Origin: Roseburia sp.
GTDB taxonomy: Bacteria > Bacillota > Clostridia > Christensenellales > Pumilibacteraceae
Direction: 5' to 3'
Assembly: GCA_023665905.1 (NCBI GenBank)
Contig: JAMPDA010000020.1
Location: 1 to 32,729 of the forward strand
DNA: 32,729 nucleotides
Position 1 is the stretch's first letter. The number at the start of each line of letters is the position of its first letter. The notes beneath the pieces were generated by a model. It had not been told where the DNA came from and did no database searches. It worked only from the letters and a program-made list of their open reading frames with translations. Below, in pieces: positions 1 through 8,833 of the stretch. The position numbers were made by a program, and so were the translations under genes.

Positions 1-16
1 CGGTAAACCTTTTCGG

Positions 17-41
17 AACCCCGCGACTATCGCGGGGTTTT
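17..41 (+). terminator. Intrinsic terminator of an upstream plus-strand gene
   Basis: A perfect 9 bp stem (AACCCCGCG at 17-25, CGCGGGGTT at 31-39) with a 5-base loop runs into a short T tract on the plus strand. It would end a gene lying to the left of the window. Confidence 0.6.
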
Positions 42-50
42 CGCTATACA

Positions 51-84
51 AAAAATGCCCGAAGCCGTAACCCCGGGCATTTTT
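51..84 (-). terminator. Terminator between convergent genes
   Basis: AAAAATGCCCG (51-61) pairs with CGGGCATTTTT (74-84), an 11 bp stem with A and T tracts on either side, so it can work in both directions. It lies 13 bases past the stop codon of the minus-strand membrane protein and is its likely terminator. Confidence 0.75.
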
Positions 85-97
85 GCATTGCTTTACA

Positions 98-1660
98 TTA
101 GTTTAATTTTTGTCCGCACTTGCAGCAGAACATATCGCCTGCATTGTTTTGAGCGCCGCACGCCGTGCAGAACACTTTGCCTGCCGTGCCGGCTTCGGGA
201 GCCGCAACGGGAGCTTGAGGTTCTTCCGCAACCGCTTCTTCCGCCGCTATGGCGACTTTTTCCAAGTCGCAAATGCGGTTCTTGAACTTGCCGAGCGGTT
301 TAAGCACCGCGAACAGCACGTTCACTACGGCAATTACGAGCGTCAGTATCGTGCCGAACACAAAGCCGCCGCCGAGATCGAAGCCGTCGGGCTTGCCTGC
401 CGCCGCGCAAATGAGCGCGATAAGCGGAGCGACGACGAGCACTGCCGGAACGATTATCTCCAAAAGCTTGGGCAGCTTTTTGAACTGCATTACGCTGAAC
501 GCAACGAGCGCCACTATCGCAACTATCAGCATGACGAACATAAATCCGCCTGCGCCGCCGGCTTCAACTGCAGCCGATGCGCCGTAGTACGTGCCCTTTG
601 CCGTCTTGAGTATGGGCGTCGCGCACAGCATGAACATGCAAAGCACCGTGAGCACGAGGTTGACGATAGAGAACAGCGGGAGTTTGCCGTGTCCGAACAG
701 CACGGACATGAATATCGAGAACGCGAGGAGCACTGCGGATATAATGAGCGCAATGAGGTGTCCTGCGGTCATGTTCGCGCCGTAAAGATTGACAAACGCG
801 AGGTAAGCTATCATGAACGCAAACGCGATCACGGCGTCGAGCGTGTGCACGTCTTTATTCTTCTTTACAAGGAGCAATATCACGTTCTTAACGACAAGCG
901 CCAACGGCAATACGACGGCGAGCACCATGAGTATACCGATAACAGCATACGCGCCGCTCGCCCAATTGAGCGCCGTCAAGGCGAGATAGCCTTTTACCGT
1001 GTCGCCTTTCGAGAAATATCCAAACAGGCTGAACCACTCCGACTTACTGCCCGTCCTATCTATGGATATGTCGAACGCCGATATCAAAAGCAAAACGGCG
1101 CTGACAGCGAGCAATGCGTTGACTATGATGAATATGGGCAGCTTCGCTTTGTCTATAGCTCTGCCGACCTTCGATCCGCTCTTGGTCTTGGGCTTTTCCG
1201 CTTTCTGCGGTTCCTCGACTTCCGCCGCTACGGCAGGCTCTTCCGCTTTCGGCTCTTGCTCGGCAGCCGCTTCACTGACGGGCGCCTGCTCCGCCGGCTT
1301 TTCTTCCGCAGGCGTTTCTTCCGCCGTCGGCTGTTCCGTTACAACCGCTTGCTCGACAGCCGCTTCCTGCGCCGCGGGCTGAACGGGCGGTTCGCTTGCG
1401 GCTACTTCCGCCGCCGCTTCGGGCTGCTCGTTTTGAGGCTCGCTCTCTACGGGCGGCTTTGCCTTAGCGGTTTTTGGAGCGCTCGCCGTTTGCTTTTTGG
1501 TCGCACTCGCCGTCGGCTTTTTTGTTGCGGGCTTTTTCGCCGCAGTCGTTTTGGACGTCGAACTTGCCGTTTGCTTTTTTGCCGCCGGTTTTTTGGCGGC
1601 CTGGGCTTTCGGCTTTTCGGCGTCGTTGATCTTTTCGGGATCGGTTGTCTTTCCTGCCAT
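98..1660 (-). CDS. Multi-pass membrane protein with Lys/Ala-rich N-terminus and C-terminal zinc ribbon
   Basis: About 520 residues. The first ~60 are Lys/Ala/Thr/Pro-rich with AAKKPA-like repeats resembling histone H1 tails. A Glu/Pro/Ala-rich linker follows to about residue 160, then some eight hydrophobic segments, then a C-terminal zinc ribbon with two CxxC pairs (CTACG and CCKCG). The family is not recognised. A zinc-ribbon membrane protein with a disordered cytoplasmic N-terminus is as far as the sequence goes. Two ATG codons are adjacent (1663 and 1660). GGAG at 1667-1670 sits 6 bases before the second and only 3 before the first, so 1660 is preferred. It is monocistronic, with its own promoter at 1692-1720 and a terminator at 51-84. 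Confidence 0.85.
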   Translation of the reverse strand: MAGKTTDPEKINDAEKPKAQAAKKPAAKKQTASSTSKTTAAKKPATKKPTASATKKQTASAPKTAKAKPPVESEPQNEQPEAAAEVAASEPPVQPAAQEAAVEQAVVTEQPTAEETPAEEKPAEQAPVSEAAAEQEPKAEEPAVAAEVEEPQKAEKPKTKSGSKVGRAIDKAKLPIFIIVNALLAVSAVLLLISAFDISIDRTGSKSEWFSLFGYFSKGDTVKGYLALTALNWASGAYAVIGILMVLAVVLPLALVVKNVILLLVKKNKDVHTLDAVIAFAFMIAYLAFVNLYGANMTAGHLIALIISAVLLAFSIFMSVLFGHGKLPLFSIVNLVLTVLCMFMLCATPILKTAKGTYYGASAAVEAGGAGGFMFVMLIVAIVALVAFSVMQFKKLPKLLEIIVPAVLVVAPLIALICAAAGKPDGFDLGGGFVFGTILTLVIAVVNVLFAVLKPLGKFKNRICDLEKVAIAAEEAVAEEPQAPVAAPEAGTAGKVFCTACGAQNNAGDMFCCKCGQKLN

Positions 1661-1691
1661 CATTTTCTCCTATTAAATTGTGGTATACCGT

Positions 1692-1720
1692 ATTATACCA
1701 CAGACCGACCCGATAATCAA
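1692..1720 (-). promoter_or_regulatory. Sigma-A promoter with overlapping 9 bp inverted repeat
   Basis: On the minus strand TTGATT (1715-1720), a 17-base spacer and TATAAT (1692-1697) with an extended TG give a leader of about 25 bases. A perfect inverted repeat, TGTGGTATA (1679-1687) and TATACCACA (1694-1702), covers the -10 element and the start site and could be an operator. A similar TGTGGTAC half-site lies on the -10 of the promoter at 14037-14065. Confidence 0.7.
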
Positions 1721-1780
1721 TAGCGTTTGAAAATATTTTTAAAGTATTTTTGGCGAAACAGTAGTCGGATAAAGGATACT

Positions 1781-2256
1781 AACCTGCCGCAACGGCAGGT
1801 TAAGTGAAGATGTAAAAAGGAAAAGTGGACAGTGCGCCGGCAGAACAGCTTTACAACCTTGCGGCGGTTCGCCTGGATCTCTCCGCTACGCGCTAACGCG
1901 CTCCGGTCGAGATGACAAGACGTGAGGTTTTGGTGCGCAATTCTGCGGCGGATCGCCTAGACTTCTCGACTGCGCTCAAGGTGACAAGACGGTGGTTGAG
2001 GTGCGCTACCTTGCGGCTAAGCTCAATTATCGTTTTGTTCATACTTACGCCGCGCGCTCTAACCAACTCCTTGTCATTTCGACCGGAGCGAGCGACAGCG
2101 AGCGGAGCGGAGAAATCCAGGCGCGAAGCGCCGCATGTCTAAGTGAAGATGTAATATTGAATAGTGAAAAGGTAGGCAGTGATTTTACTACTCCACTTTG
2201 CGGCGGATCGCCTGGATCTCTCCACTACGCGCTGACGCGCTCCGGTCGAGATGACA
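1781..2256. repeat. Interspersed repeat block I (four units)
   Basis: This fills the 620-base gap between two minus-strand genes. Units, oriented so that the end reads GGTCGARATGACA: 1861-1917 (+), 1945-1986 (+, short interior), 2072-2135 (-), 2200-2256 (+). Units are separated by a shared module containing AGTGAAGATGTAA (1803 and 2142). A 9 bp hairpin (AACCTGCCG 1781-1789, CGGCAGGTT 1793-1801) opens the block but has no T tract. No gene is supported here. Confidence 0.85.
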
Positions 2257-2287
2257 AAACGGTGATAGTGCGCCTCGCCGACGAGAA

Positions 2288-3124
2288 TTACACATTCACA
2301 ACGCAACCGTCGTAAGCTATCTTTATCCCGTACGGCTCAGCGGCTTTTACCATACCGTCGAAATCGAGGTCGGTGTTGTGCGAAAAATGCGTCGCGTAGA
2401 CTATTGCGTCGCGCGCGAAAAGTCCCGACTTTTCGATGACCTCCGTCTGGTCGGCGACGTCGTAAAGTCCCATATGCCTGCCCTTGCCGTGCCGTATCGC
2501 GCCGTAAGTACAGTCCATTGCGGCAAAGTTCACTTTACAGCCGAGGCCGGCGAGCCGTCTGTACACGTCCCCGTCGAGCACGCCAGTATCGTTCAACAGC
2601 AGCACGCCCTTGCCGCCGCGCTCGAGATAATACACAAGGCACTCCTCGCCTTTCGTGTGCGACGCCGGAAGCGCTATTATCGTCATGTCGCCGTCCGTCG
2701 CTTTGTCGTACGGGTGGAGGACGTTCACGGCGATCGACTCGGCTATCTCCGGACGGATCTCGCGCGACGTGTCGCCGATAAATATATCGCGCACCGTCGA
2801 ATTGCAAAACACATTGACGGAGCTTCGCGTCATGCCGTGAGCAAACGGCGCGCCGCGCATGCAGAACTCCTGCGGATAGCAGTGATCCATGTGCGCGTGC
2901 GTGATGAGGACGCGCTTTACGGCGGACAGGTCGAGCTTGTACATCAGCATGTGCATGTACGTGTCCATGGGGAAGTCGAACAGCGTGTCGTCGTCTATTA
3001 GTATCTGACTGCGCGTGCGCACTTCTTTTCCGCCGCGCGCCTTGGCGCGCCGACACGTTTCGCAATTGCAAAACACCGCAGGCAATCCCTCGGCGGCCGC
3101 CGTGCCCAAAAACGTTATCTTCAT
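2288..3124 (-). CDS. PhnP-like MBL-fold metal-dependent hydrolase
   Basis: 278 residues. It starts MKITFLGTAAAEG, the usual opening of the PhnP/PqqB branch of the metallo-beta-lactamase fold. A CxCxxC cluster at 19-24 matches the structural zinc site of PhnP. HAHMDH at 76-81 is the HxHxDH active-site motif, with later histidines in ASHTKG and ATHFSHN. Known PhnP enzymes are phosphodiesterases acting on cyclic phosphates. The substrate here is unknown, and no other phn gene is present. The ATG overlaps the stop of the upstream ligase (ATGA), so the two are translationally coupled and the longer upstream reading frame should be discounted. Last gene of a three-gene operon. Confidence 0.85.
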   Translation of the reverse strand: MKITFLGTAAAEGLPAVFCNCETCRRAKARGGKEVRTRSQILIDDDTLFDFPMDTYMHMLMYKLDLSAVKRVLITHAHMDHCYPQEFCMRGAPFAHGMTRSSVNVFCNSTVRDIFIGDTSREIRPEIAESIAVNVLHPYDKATDGDMTIIALPASHTKGEECLVYYLERGGKGVLLLNDTGVLDGDVYRRLAGLGCKVNFAAMDCTYGAIRHGKGRHMGLYDVADQTEVIEKSGLFARDAIVYATHFSHNTDLDFDGMVKAAEPYGIKIAYDGCVVNV

Positions 3125-4716
3125 CGCACATCTCCCTGCGCCGCGCGCTCCGCCATTTTCGTGAGCGCGATAGTATCCGCTTTCATCACCGGAGTAACGG
3201 GTATCGCGTCCAGATACTCGACTATAGTCGGCACGGCGTAGCGCGACAGATCGCTTTCCACTTTGCTCCGCACCTCGTCGGCGGAATGGGGTTCTCCCGT
3301 AAGATACAGCGCTATGTACGTCTTTCCGTTCTTCTTGTATTCCACGGCGCACGCGCCCGTGACGCCCGAAAGCTCCATAGCCGACGCCTCTATCTCTTTG
3401 GGATACACGCTTATGCCCGCGATCTTAATAATGCGCTTGAGCCGTTGCACAAAGTACAAAAAGCCGTCGCCGTCCATATATCCGTAATCACCCGTGCGGA
3501 CGTACTTTTCGCCGTCTATATCGATAAACACGCAGCTGTTTTCCTCGTCGCGATCCAAATACCCTATCATGAGCGTGTCGCCGCTGACTACTATCTCGCC
3601 CTTTTCACCTATCGGCAACGGAGTGTTTCCGTCGGGCTCCACCACCGCCGCTTTAAGTCCGGACAGCATGCAACCCATAGACCCGTTGCGGTTATGCGCG
3701 AAATTATTGACCGCGCAGACAGTGACCGTTTCGGTAAGACCGTAGCCCTCGAAAAGCCTGCCGCGCGCTCCGTTATTCTCCATTCTGCCGTTAAACTCCG
3801 CCAAAAGATCGGGCGGAGCGCAGTCGCCGCCGACGAACGCTATGTAAATATTGCGGAGCGCCGCGCCGTCGAAACCCTTTTGCTTCAAGAGCGATCTGAA
3901 CAGCGCAGGCACGCCTATAAGGAAATGCAGTCTGTTCTTTTTTATCAGCTTGACCGCCGTCTTCGGCTCGAACTTCGGCATGAGCACGCTGACGCCGCCG
4001 TGTATGAGTATCGCGTGTATGCACATGGTAAGCCCGAAGCCGTGGAACATCGGGAGCGCCGCGAGCATGTACATGTCCTTGACTGCGGCGGTCTGCAACG
4101 CTTCCGGTCCGCGCATTGCGAGCGCGTTTATCGCCGCGTCGCTGAGCTCTATTATCTTGGGCTCGCCGCCCGTGCCGCCGCTGTGCAGATACACGCCGGT
4201 AGACCCGTCGCCGCGCGTAGGCGCAGGCGGAAGCGCAACGGCTTTAAGCCTATCGATATCCGTTATATTTGTCATATCGCCCTTGTACGGCTTGACTTTT
4301 AAATTGAACAAAAAGCGCAGGACGGCGGACAGCGAGCGCGCAGGATGCGCGGAAATTATCGGATAGTCCGCCGCGAGCGGCGCGTATTTATCGAGGTTTA
4401 TCGACAGCGTTATCAAAAGCTTGGACTTTGCCGCCGCCATGAATTTCTTTAACTGATTGAGCGGCGTCAGCGGATGCACCATGTGCGCTATCGCGCCGAG
4501 CCTGTTCACCGCATAAAAGCACGCAACACATTCGGGGGTGTTCGGCATACATATGGTCACTACGTCGCCTGCTTTGACTATAGACGCGAGTTTTGCCGCC
4601 GCGTCGTTTATCGCCGCAAAAAGCTCGCCGTAAGTAAACGACTTTCCCATGTACAGCATGGCGCGAGTTTTTTCGTCCTTATCGACGTAGTTAAAAAGCG
4701 TTTCGTACAGTAACAT
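3121..4716 (-). CDS. AMP-dependent acyl-CoA synthetase/ligase
   Basis: 531 residues, the usual length for class I adenylate-forming enzymes, which activate a carboxylic acid with ATP and load it on CoA or a carrier. Visible motifs: a phosphate-binding loop in the variant form HSGGTGGEPK, YGLTE, GEIVVSGDTLMIGYLD, RTGDYGYMD, the hinge region RLKRIIKIAGISVYPKEIEA, and a C-terminal PVTPVMKAD carrying the presumed catalytic lysine. The acid it uses cannot be read from the sequence; a medium- or long-chain fatty acid or an aryl acid are all possible. AGGGGG lies 5 bases before the ATG. It starts 10 bases after the upstream acyltransferase stop and overlaps the downstream hydrolase by 4 bases. Confidence 0.88.
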   Translation of the reverse strand: MLLYETLFNYVDKDEKTRAMLYMGKSFTYGELFAAINDAAAKLASIVKAGDVVTICMPNTPECVACFYAVNRLGAIAHMVHPLTPLNQLKKFMAAAKSKLLITLSINLDKYAPLAADYPIISAHPARSLSAVLRFLFNLKVKPYKGDMTNITDIDRLKAVALPPAPTRGDGSTGVYLHSGGTGGEPKIIELSDAAINALAMRGPEALQTAAVKDMYMLAALPMFHGFGLTMCIHAILIHGGVSVLMPKFEPKTAVKLIKKNRLHFLIGVPALFRSLLKQKGFDGAALRNIYIAFVGGDCAPPDLLAEFNGRMENNGARGRLFEGYGLTETVTVCAVNNFAHNRNGSMGCMLSGLKAAVVEPDGNTPLPIGEKGEIVVSGDTLMIGYLDRDEENSCVFIDIDGEKYVRTGDYGYMDGDGFLYFVQRLKRIIKIAGISVYPKEIEASAMELSGVTGACAVEYKKNGKTYIALYLTGEPHSADEVRSKVESDLSRYAVPTIVEYLDAIPVTPVMKADTIALTKMAERAAQGDVR

Positions 4717-4726
4717 ATTATCCCCC

Positions 4727-5581
4727 TTACATACGATAACCCAAGCACATGCACACTGCGGCGACTATGCCGGCTATTACTACTTGATGAACTACATAAA
4801 AAACAAGCGCGTGCCGCCCGACGAACTTGACGGGCTTGTTCCACTTACCGTCGAGCCGCGGCAGCAACGACACGCGTTTAGGGTACGCGGCTTTGCCGAA
4901 GTACATGCCCATGAGCACCGCGCCGACGTACGGGAATATCCCGAACCAGTCGTCGCCGTAGCCTTGCGTTCCGATTATGTAATCTATCAGATGTGCGGCA
5001 GTGAACTCCCGATCGTACGGACTGCCGAGATCCCATAACTTCATGTGTATGCCGAACGCCCATATCGCCACGCCGATGACGAGCGGCGCAAACACGTTGG
5101 CTATTCGCCATCGCTTTGTCGCAATATCGACGGCGGCGGCGCACAGTATGGAAAGCGCGATACAGTCGAGTATGCCGAAAATTATGCCATCTTCCAAAAA
5201 GCCGATCTTTTTCATTACGAGCGACGCGCCCGTAAATATCCAAGCGACGACAAAAAGCTGAGAGCCGCGTTTTACGTTGTCGCGCGAAAACGCACAGCTC
5301 GTGCCGACGAGAAATAAAAACAGAAACACAAAGATATAGTGCGCCCAAAACCTGAAAGCGCTGTCCCAATACATAGTCGCGAACTTGACCATTCGCGCTA
5401 TAAACGCATTGTTCACCGTTCTGTAATTTGAAAACCAACTCTTAAGAAAAACAAAATCGCACATGAGATGGTCGAAACACATGGCGATAACAGCAAAGCC
5501 GCGCAAAAAGTCAAGCTCCCACACCCGATTTTTCTTTGTCCGCATGAGCGTCGGTATAGACTTGTCTGCCGCGAATATCAT
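4727..5581 (-). CDS. HGSNAT/DUF1624-like membrane acyltransferase
   Basis: 284 residues with seven or eight hydrophobic segments. The N-terminal motif ELDFLRGFAVIAMCFDHLMCD and the C-terminal GRHALVFYVVHQ match the heparan-alpha-glucosaminide N-acetyltransferase catalytic family, whose members move an acetyl group from cytoplasmic acetyl-CoA to a glycan across the membrane. Start choice is difficult. A strong promoter places transcription start at about 5581, which rules out the ATG at 5596. The ATG at 5581 would then be leaderless, while ATG 5545 (MRTKKNRVWELD) would fit the family's usual start but has no ribosome site. First gene of an operon with the ligase and hydrolase, which suggests acylation of a surface or lipid-linked sugar with a dedicated acyl donor; that is inference. 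Confidence 0.8.
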   Translation of the reverse strand: MIFAADKSIPTLMRTKKNRVWELDFLRGFAVIAMCFDHLMCDFVFLKSWFSNYRTVNNAFIARMVKFATMYWDSAFRFWAHYIFVFLFLFLVGTSCAFSRDNVKRGSQLFVVAWIFTGASLVMKKIGFLEDGIIFGILDCIALSILCAAAVDIATKRWRIANVFAPLVIGVAIWAFGIHMKLWDLGSPYDREFTAAHLIDYIIGTQGYGDDWFGIFPYVGAVLMGMYFGKAAYPKRVSLLPRLDGKWNKPVKFVGRHALVFYVVHQVVIAGIVAAVCMCLGYRM

Positions 5582-5587
5582 ATTTGT

Positions 5588-5616
5588 ATTATACATCGTT
5601 CGGCGCGATATGTAAA
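5588..5616 (-). promoter_or_regulatory. Sigma-A promoter abutting an ATG (leaderless architecture)
   Basis: Minus strand: TTTACA (5611-5616), 17-base spacer, TATAAT (5588-5593), then ACAAAT and ATG at 5581. The start codon lies where +1 is expected. Confidence 0.7.
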
Positions 5617-5693
5617 GCGTTTGCGGCGCGAACGGTTTGCGGCGTTAAAAGATTTCGAGGGATTTTAAATCTCCGCCTGCATTTACGCGCTCG

Positions 5694-7544
5694 CTATTCG
5701 CTTTTCAGCTTGCTTATAAGCACCCACACGTCGGCGGGAGTGACGCCGGGCACGCGCGACGCCTGTCCTATGGAAAGCGGTTTCGCCGCCGAAAGTTTTT
5801 CGCGCGCTTCGAGCCGCAGACCGCCTATCGCGGAATAATCGAGATCGGCGGAAAGCTTCATGTTTTCCAGCCGCGATTTTTCCTTGAGCTCGGCGCTTTG
5901 GCGCTTCAGATAGCTGTCGTAGCGCACCCTTGCGTACACGTCGAGCCGCGCCGACGGCATTACTCCGCAAAGAACGTCCGTGCACTTTTCAAACGCGTCG
6001 AGAGTGACCGCAGGGCGCTTTAGCGCTTCGCGCACCGTCATGGCGTGCGCGTTCTCCTCGCCCACCGCGGAAAACAGCCGTTCCACGGTGTCCGCGGAAA
6101 GCACGGCGTCGAGCAGAGTCTCGCACTTAGCTATATCCGACTTTTTCTTTTTGAGCAAGCTAAGCCGACGCGCGTCCACCGTGCCGTACGAAACGGCGAG
6201 CTCGGTGAGCCTGAGGTCGGCGTTGTCCTGACGCAGACTGAGCCTGCACTCCGCCCTGCCCGTGAGCATGCGATACGGCTCGTCGCTGCCGACGGTCACG
6301 AGATCGTCCGCCATTACGCCTATATAGCTCTCCGTGCGGTCGAGAACAAGCGGCGGCAGTCCGCGCAGATACGCCGACGCGTTTATGCCGGCGAGCACGC
6401 CCTGCGCCGCGGCTTCCTCGTAGCCGCTCGTGCCGTTAATCTGTCCTGCGAAAAACAAGCCGTCCACGCGCTTCGACATGAGGCTCGGATACAGCTCGCG
6501 CGCGTCGATACAGCAGTATTCTATGGCGTACGCGTCGCGCACGATATCGACGTTTTCCAGCCCGTCGATAGACCTGTACATATCGCGTTGCACGTCGGGC
6601 GGGAGCGAAGTGGATATGCCCTGTATATACCACTCGTCGGTGCCTGCGCCCTCGGGCTCCAAAAAGAACGTGTGGCGCTGCTTATCCGCAAACCGCACTA
6701 TCTTATCCTCGATCGACGGGCAGTAGCGCGCGCCCGTGCCCGTTATCAGCCCGAGCGAACGCGGCGAACGGTCAAGCGCGGCGCGAATAATGTCGTGCGT
6801 CCTTTCGTTGGTGTAGCCCAAATAGCAGACCGACGTGTTTTTGGGCGGCTTTTTCGTGACAGCGGAAAAGGTGTACGGAACGTCGTCGCCCTGTTGCACC
6901 TCCAGCCGATCGAAGTCGATAGACCTGCCGGCGAGCCGCGCAGGCGTGCCCGTTTTGAACCGCCGCATGGAAAATCCGAGCGCTTCGAGGGAGTCCGCCA
7001 AATAATCGCTGCGCGAAAAACAGACCGGTCCGCGCTTTTGCACGGAACTGCCGCAGATTATAGTGCTGTCCAAATAAACGCCTGCCGCGACGACGACCGC
7101 GCGCGCCATGTACACGTTGCCCGTGACGCACTCCACGGTAAAGTCCGCGCCGCTTCGCGTTATCGACTTTATCTCGTCCTGACGCAACGTCAGGTTTTCG
7201 GCGTGCTCGAGCGCGGACTTGGTAAAGGCGTGATACTTGTACTTATCCTCTTGCGCGCGGAGCGAGCGCACCGCCAAGCCCTTGGACGAATTGAGCATGC
7301 GTATCTGCGTGGCGCACGCGTCGGCGGCTATACCCATAAATCCGCCGAGCGCGTCGAGTTCGCGCACGAGATGACCTTTACCCGTGCCACCTATCGACGG
7401 ATTGCACGCCATATACCCCACGTTGTCCGCCGTGATGGAGGTAACGAGGGTCTTTGCGCCCGTCTTAGCGAGAGCGAGCGCCGCTTCTATGCCGGCGTGG
7501 CCTGCGCCTATAACTATTGCGTCGTAACAGATCGGTCGTTGCAT
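5694..7544 (-). CDS. mnmG: tRNA uridine-5-carboxymethylaminomethyl modification enzyme MnmG
   Basis: 616 residues, full length for the family. The N-terminal FAD-binding motif GAGHAGIEAALA and the segment CNPSIGGTGKGHLVRELDALGG are diagnostic of MnmG/GidA, and the PROSITE-type GCRAEYR-like region appears as GRAECRLSLRQDNAD. With MnmE it installs the cmnm5 group on U34 of tRNAs in the cytoplasm, using FAD, folate and glycine. No mnmE is nearby. The gene begins 42 bases after the potD stop, so it may be read through from the polyamine operon. Its ribosome site is weak (ACAGGC before ATG). A weak AT-rich hairpin followed by TTTT near 5650-5670 may terminate it. Confidence 0.97.
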   Translation of the reverse strand: MQRPICYDAIVIGAGHAGIEAALALAKTGAKTLVTSITADNVGYMACNPSIGGTGKGHLVRELDALGGFMGIAADACATQIRMLNSSKGLAVRSLRAQEDKYKYHAFTKSALEHAENLTLRQDEIKSITRSGADFTVECVTGNVYMARAVVVAAGVYLDSTIICGSSVQKRGPVCFSRSDYLADSLEALGFSMRRFKTGTPARLAGRSIDFDRLEVQQGDDVPYTFSAVTKKPPKNTSVCYLGYTNERTHDIIRAALDRSPRSLGLITGTGARYCPSIEDKIVRFADKQRHTFFLEPEGAGTDEWYIQGISTSLPPDVQRDMYRSIDGLENVDIVRDAYAIEYCCIDARELYPSLMSKRVDGLFFAGQINGTSGYEEAAAQGVLAGINASAYLRGLPPLVLDRTESYIGVMADDLVTVGSDEPYRMLTGRAECRLSLRQDNADLRLTELAVSYGTVDARRLSLLKKKKSDIAKCETLLDAVLSADTVERLFSAVGEENAHAMTVREALKRPAVTLDAFEKCTDVLCGVMPSARLDVYARVRYDSYLKRQSAELKEKSRLENMKLSADLDYSAIGGLRLEAREKLSAAKPLSIGQASRVPGVTPADVWVLISKLKSE

Positions 7545-7586
7545 TGCCTGTGTTCCGATTTTATAATGTCGGTATCCTGCGAGCCG

Positions 7587-8822
7587 TCAGCTCGTCTTTA
7601 CGTCTATCCACATGCTGTCGAGCTCGGTGTTCATTTTTGCGCCGAAATCGCGCATAACGCTGCACCGCGCGAGCACGTCCGCAGGCGGAAAGATCATGTC
7701 TATATACATCTGCTTAAAGCCGTCGTACGTCCCGTCAAAAAACCCGTCCTCGTCCTCGATGAGTTCTTCTTTGCCCTCGTCCATCACGCTCTTTACGGAA
7801 ACGGACGAACCGAGATACTCGAAGTTGGTTTTAGCGTACTCATGCTCGTTTATGAACTTGAGAAAGTAGTTTGCAGCTTCCGTGTTTTCGGCATACTTAG
7901 GGATCACCCAGCCGTCCACCCACACGTTGCTCCCCTCTTTGGGCACTTCGTAATAGAAATGCTTGCCGTCGTCCTCCTGCATGATGAGCCCGACGTCGCA
8001 CGACCAGAACAGCCCGAGCCAGGCTTCCGTAGTGCCGGCGAGCATGTCGTTCTTGCCGTCGTCCACCTCGTACTTGTACAGCATGGATTTCTGCTCGATG
8101 AGCGCCGATTGCGCGGCGCCGATAGACGAATCGGAAATATCCGCAAAAATCGCCTCGAGCGCGGTCTTATAGCCTGCATTGTAGTCGGTAAAGCCGTCGG
8201 ACAGCCGAGAAAGCTCGTCGCGGTTTTTATAGATGAGCGCCACGGAGTACGCGTCGCGCACGCTGTCCTTCATAAGTATGCGCTTTTTGTACTCGGGCGA
8301 CCACATGGCGCTCCAGGACTTCATGTCGTCCGACCCGGGCGCGATGTGATCGGTGTCGTACATTATGCCGAATGTTCCCCAGGCGTACGGCACAAAGTAT
8401 TCCGCGTCGGCGTCGAACAGCCTTACGGTGTCCATAAGCCCGTCGTAAAACAATCCCTCTCGGGTGTTGTCGAAAATGCTCCTGTCTATCTTTTGAACGA
8501 GCCCGCTTTTTATCATGCGCTCCGCCATGTAGTCGGACGGGCAGACGAGGTCGTAATCGGACTTAAGTACTTCTATGCGCATTATCATGGATTCGTTGGT
8601 GTCGAATGTGTCGTACACGACCTTTATATTCTTGCCCGTTTCCTCGGCGTACCATTCCTCGAACTCGTCCAACAGCGTTTCGTCTATGTAGTCGCCGGCG
8701 TTGTAAATTTTGATGATTTCGTTGCGCGGCGTGCAGGCGCACAGCGCGGCGGAACTGCCGACGACGGCGACAGCCGCGGCAAACGCGGATAACGCGGAAA
8801 ATGCGGAAAAATGTCTTTTCAT
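7587..8822 (-). CDS. potD: Spermidine/putrescine-binding lipoprotein PotD
   Basis: 411 residues. A signal peptide with a lipobox-like LCAC (Cys 30) is followed by a family 1 periplasmic-type binding domain. EIIKIYNAGDYID, DYDLVCPSDYMAERMI and PYAWGTFGIMYD are typical of PotD/PotF. It would capture polyamines outside the membrane and hand them to PotBC. The ATG at 8822 is chosen because AGGAGG lies 5 bases upstream; the GTG one codon earlier is too close. That ribosome site starts immediately after the potC stop codon (TAAAGGAGG), so the genes are tightly linked. The lipobox is unusual in having Cys at -2 (Cys 28), which could itself be the lipidated residue. Confidence 0.93.
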   Translation of the reverse strand: MKRHFSAFSALSAFAAAVAVVGSSAALCACTPRNEIIKIYNAGDYIDETLLDEFEEWYAEETGKNIKVVYDTFDTNESMIMRIEVLKSDYDLVCPSDYMAERMIKSGLVQKIDRSIFDNTREGLFYDGLMDTVRLFDADAEYFVPYAWGTFGIMYDTDHIAPGSDDMKSWSAMWSPEYKKRILMKDSVRDAYSVALIYKNRDELSRLSDGFTDYNAGYKTALEAIFADISDSSIGAAQSALIEQKSMLYKYEVDDGKNDMLAGTTEAWLGLFWSCDVGLIMQEDDGKHFYYEVPKEGSNVWVDGWVIPKYAENTEAANYFLKFINEHEYAKTNFEYLGSSVSVKSVMDEGKEELIEDEDGFFDGTYDGFKQMYIDMIFPPADVLARCSVMRDFGAKMNTELDSMWIDVKTS

Positions 8823-8833
8823 CACAGCCTCCT

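Noticed and set aside
110..1723. A 537-codon open frame on the plus strand
   Set aside because: Antisense to the zinc-ribbon membrane protein, with an Arg/Glu-rich low-complexity translation.
1781..1801. Terminator at a 9 bp hairpin
   Set aside because: The stem is perfect but neither strand has a T tract after it, so only a hairpin can be claimed.
1867..1875. tRNA T-arm-like GGTTCGCC motifs
   Set aside because: The motif recurs in the repeat units without any acceptor or anticodon stem around it.
6045..8792. A 915-codon open frame on the plus strand
   Set aside because: It lies antisense to mnmG and potD, whose products are clearly recognised. Its translation is Arg/His/Val-rich with no domain, a by-product of GC-rich codon usage on the opposite strand.
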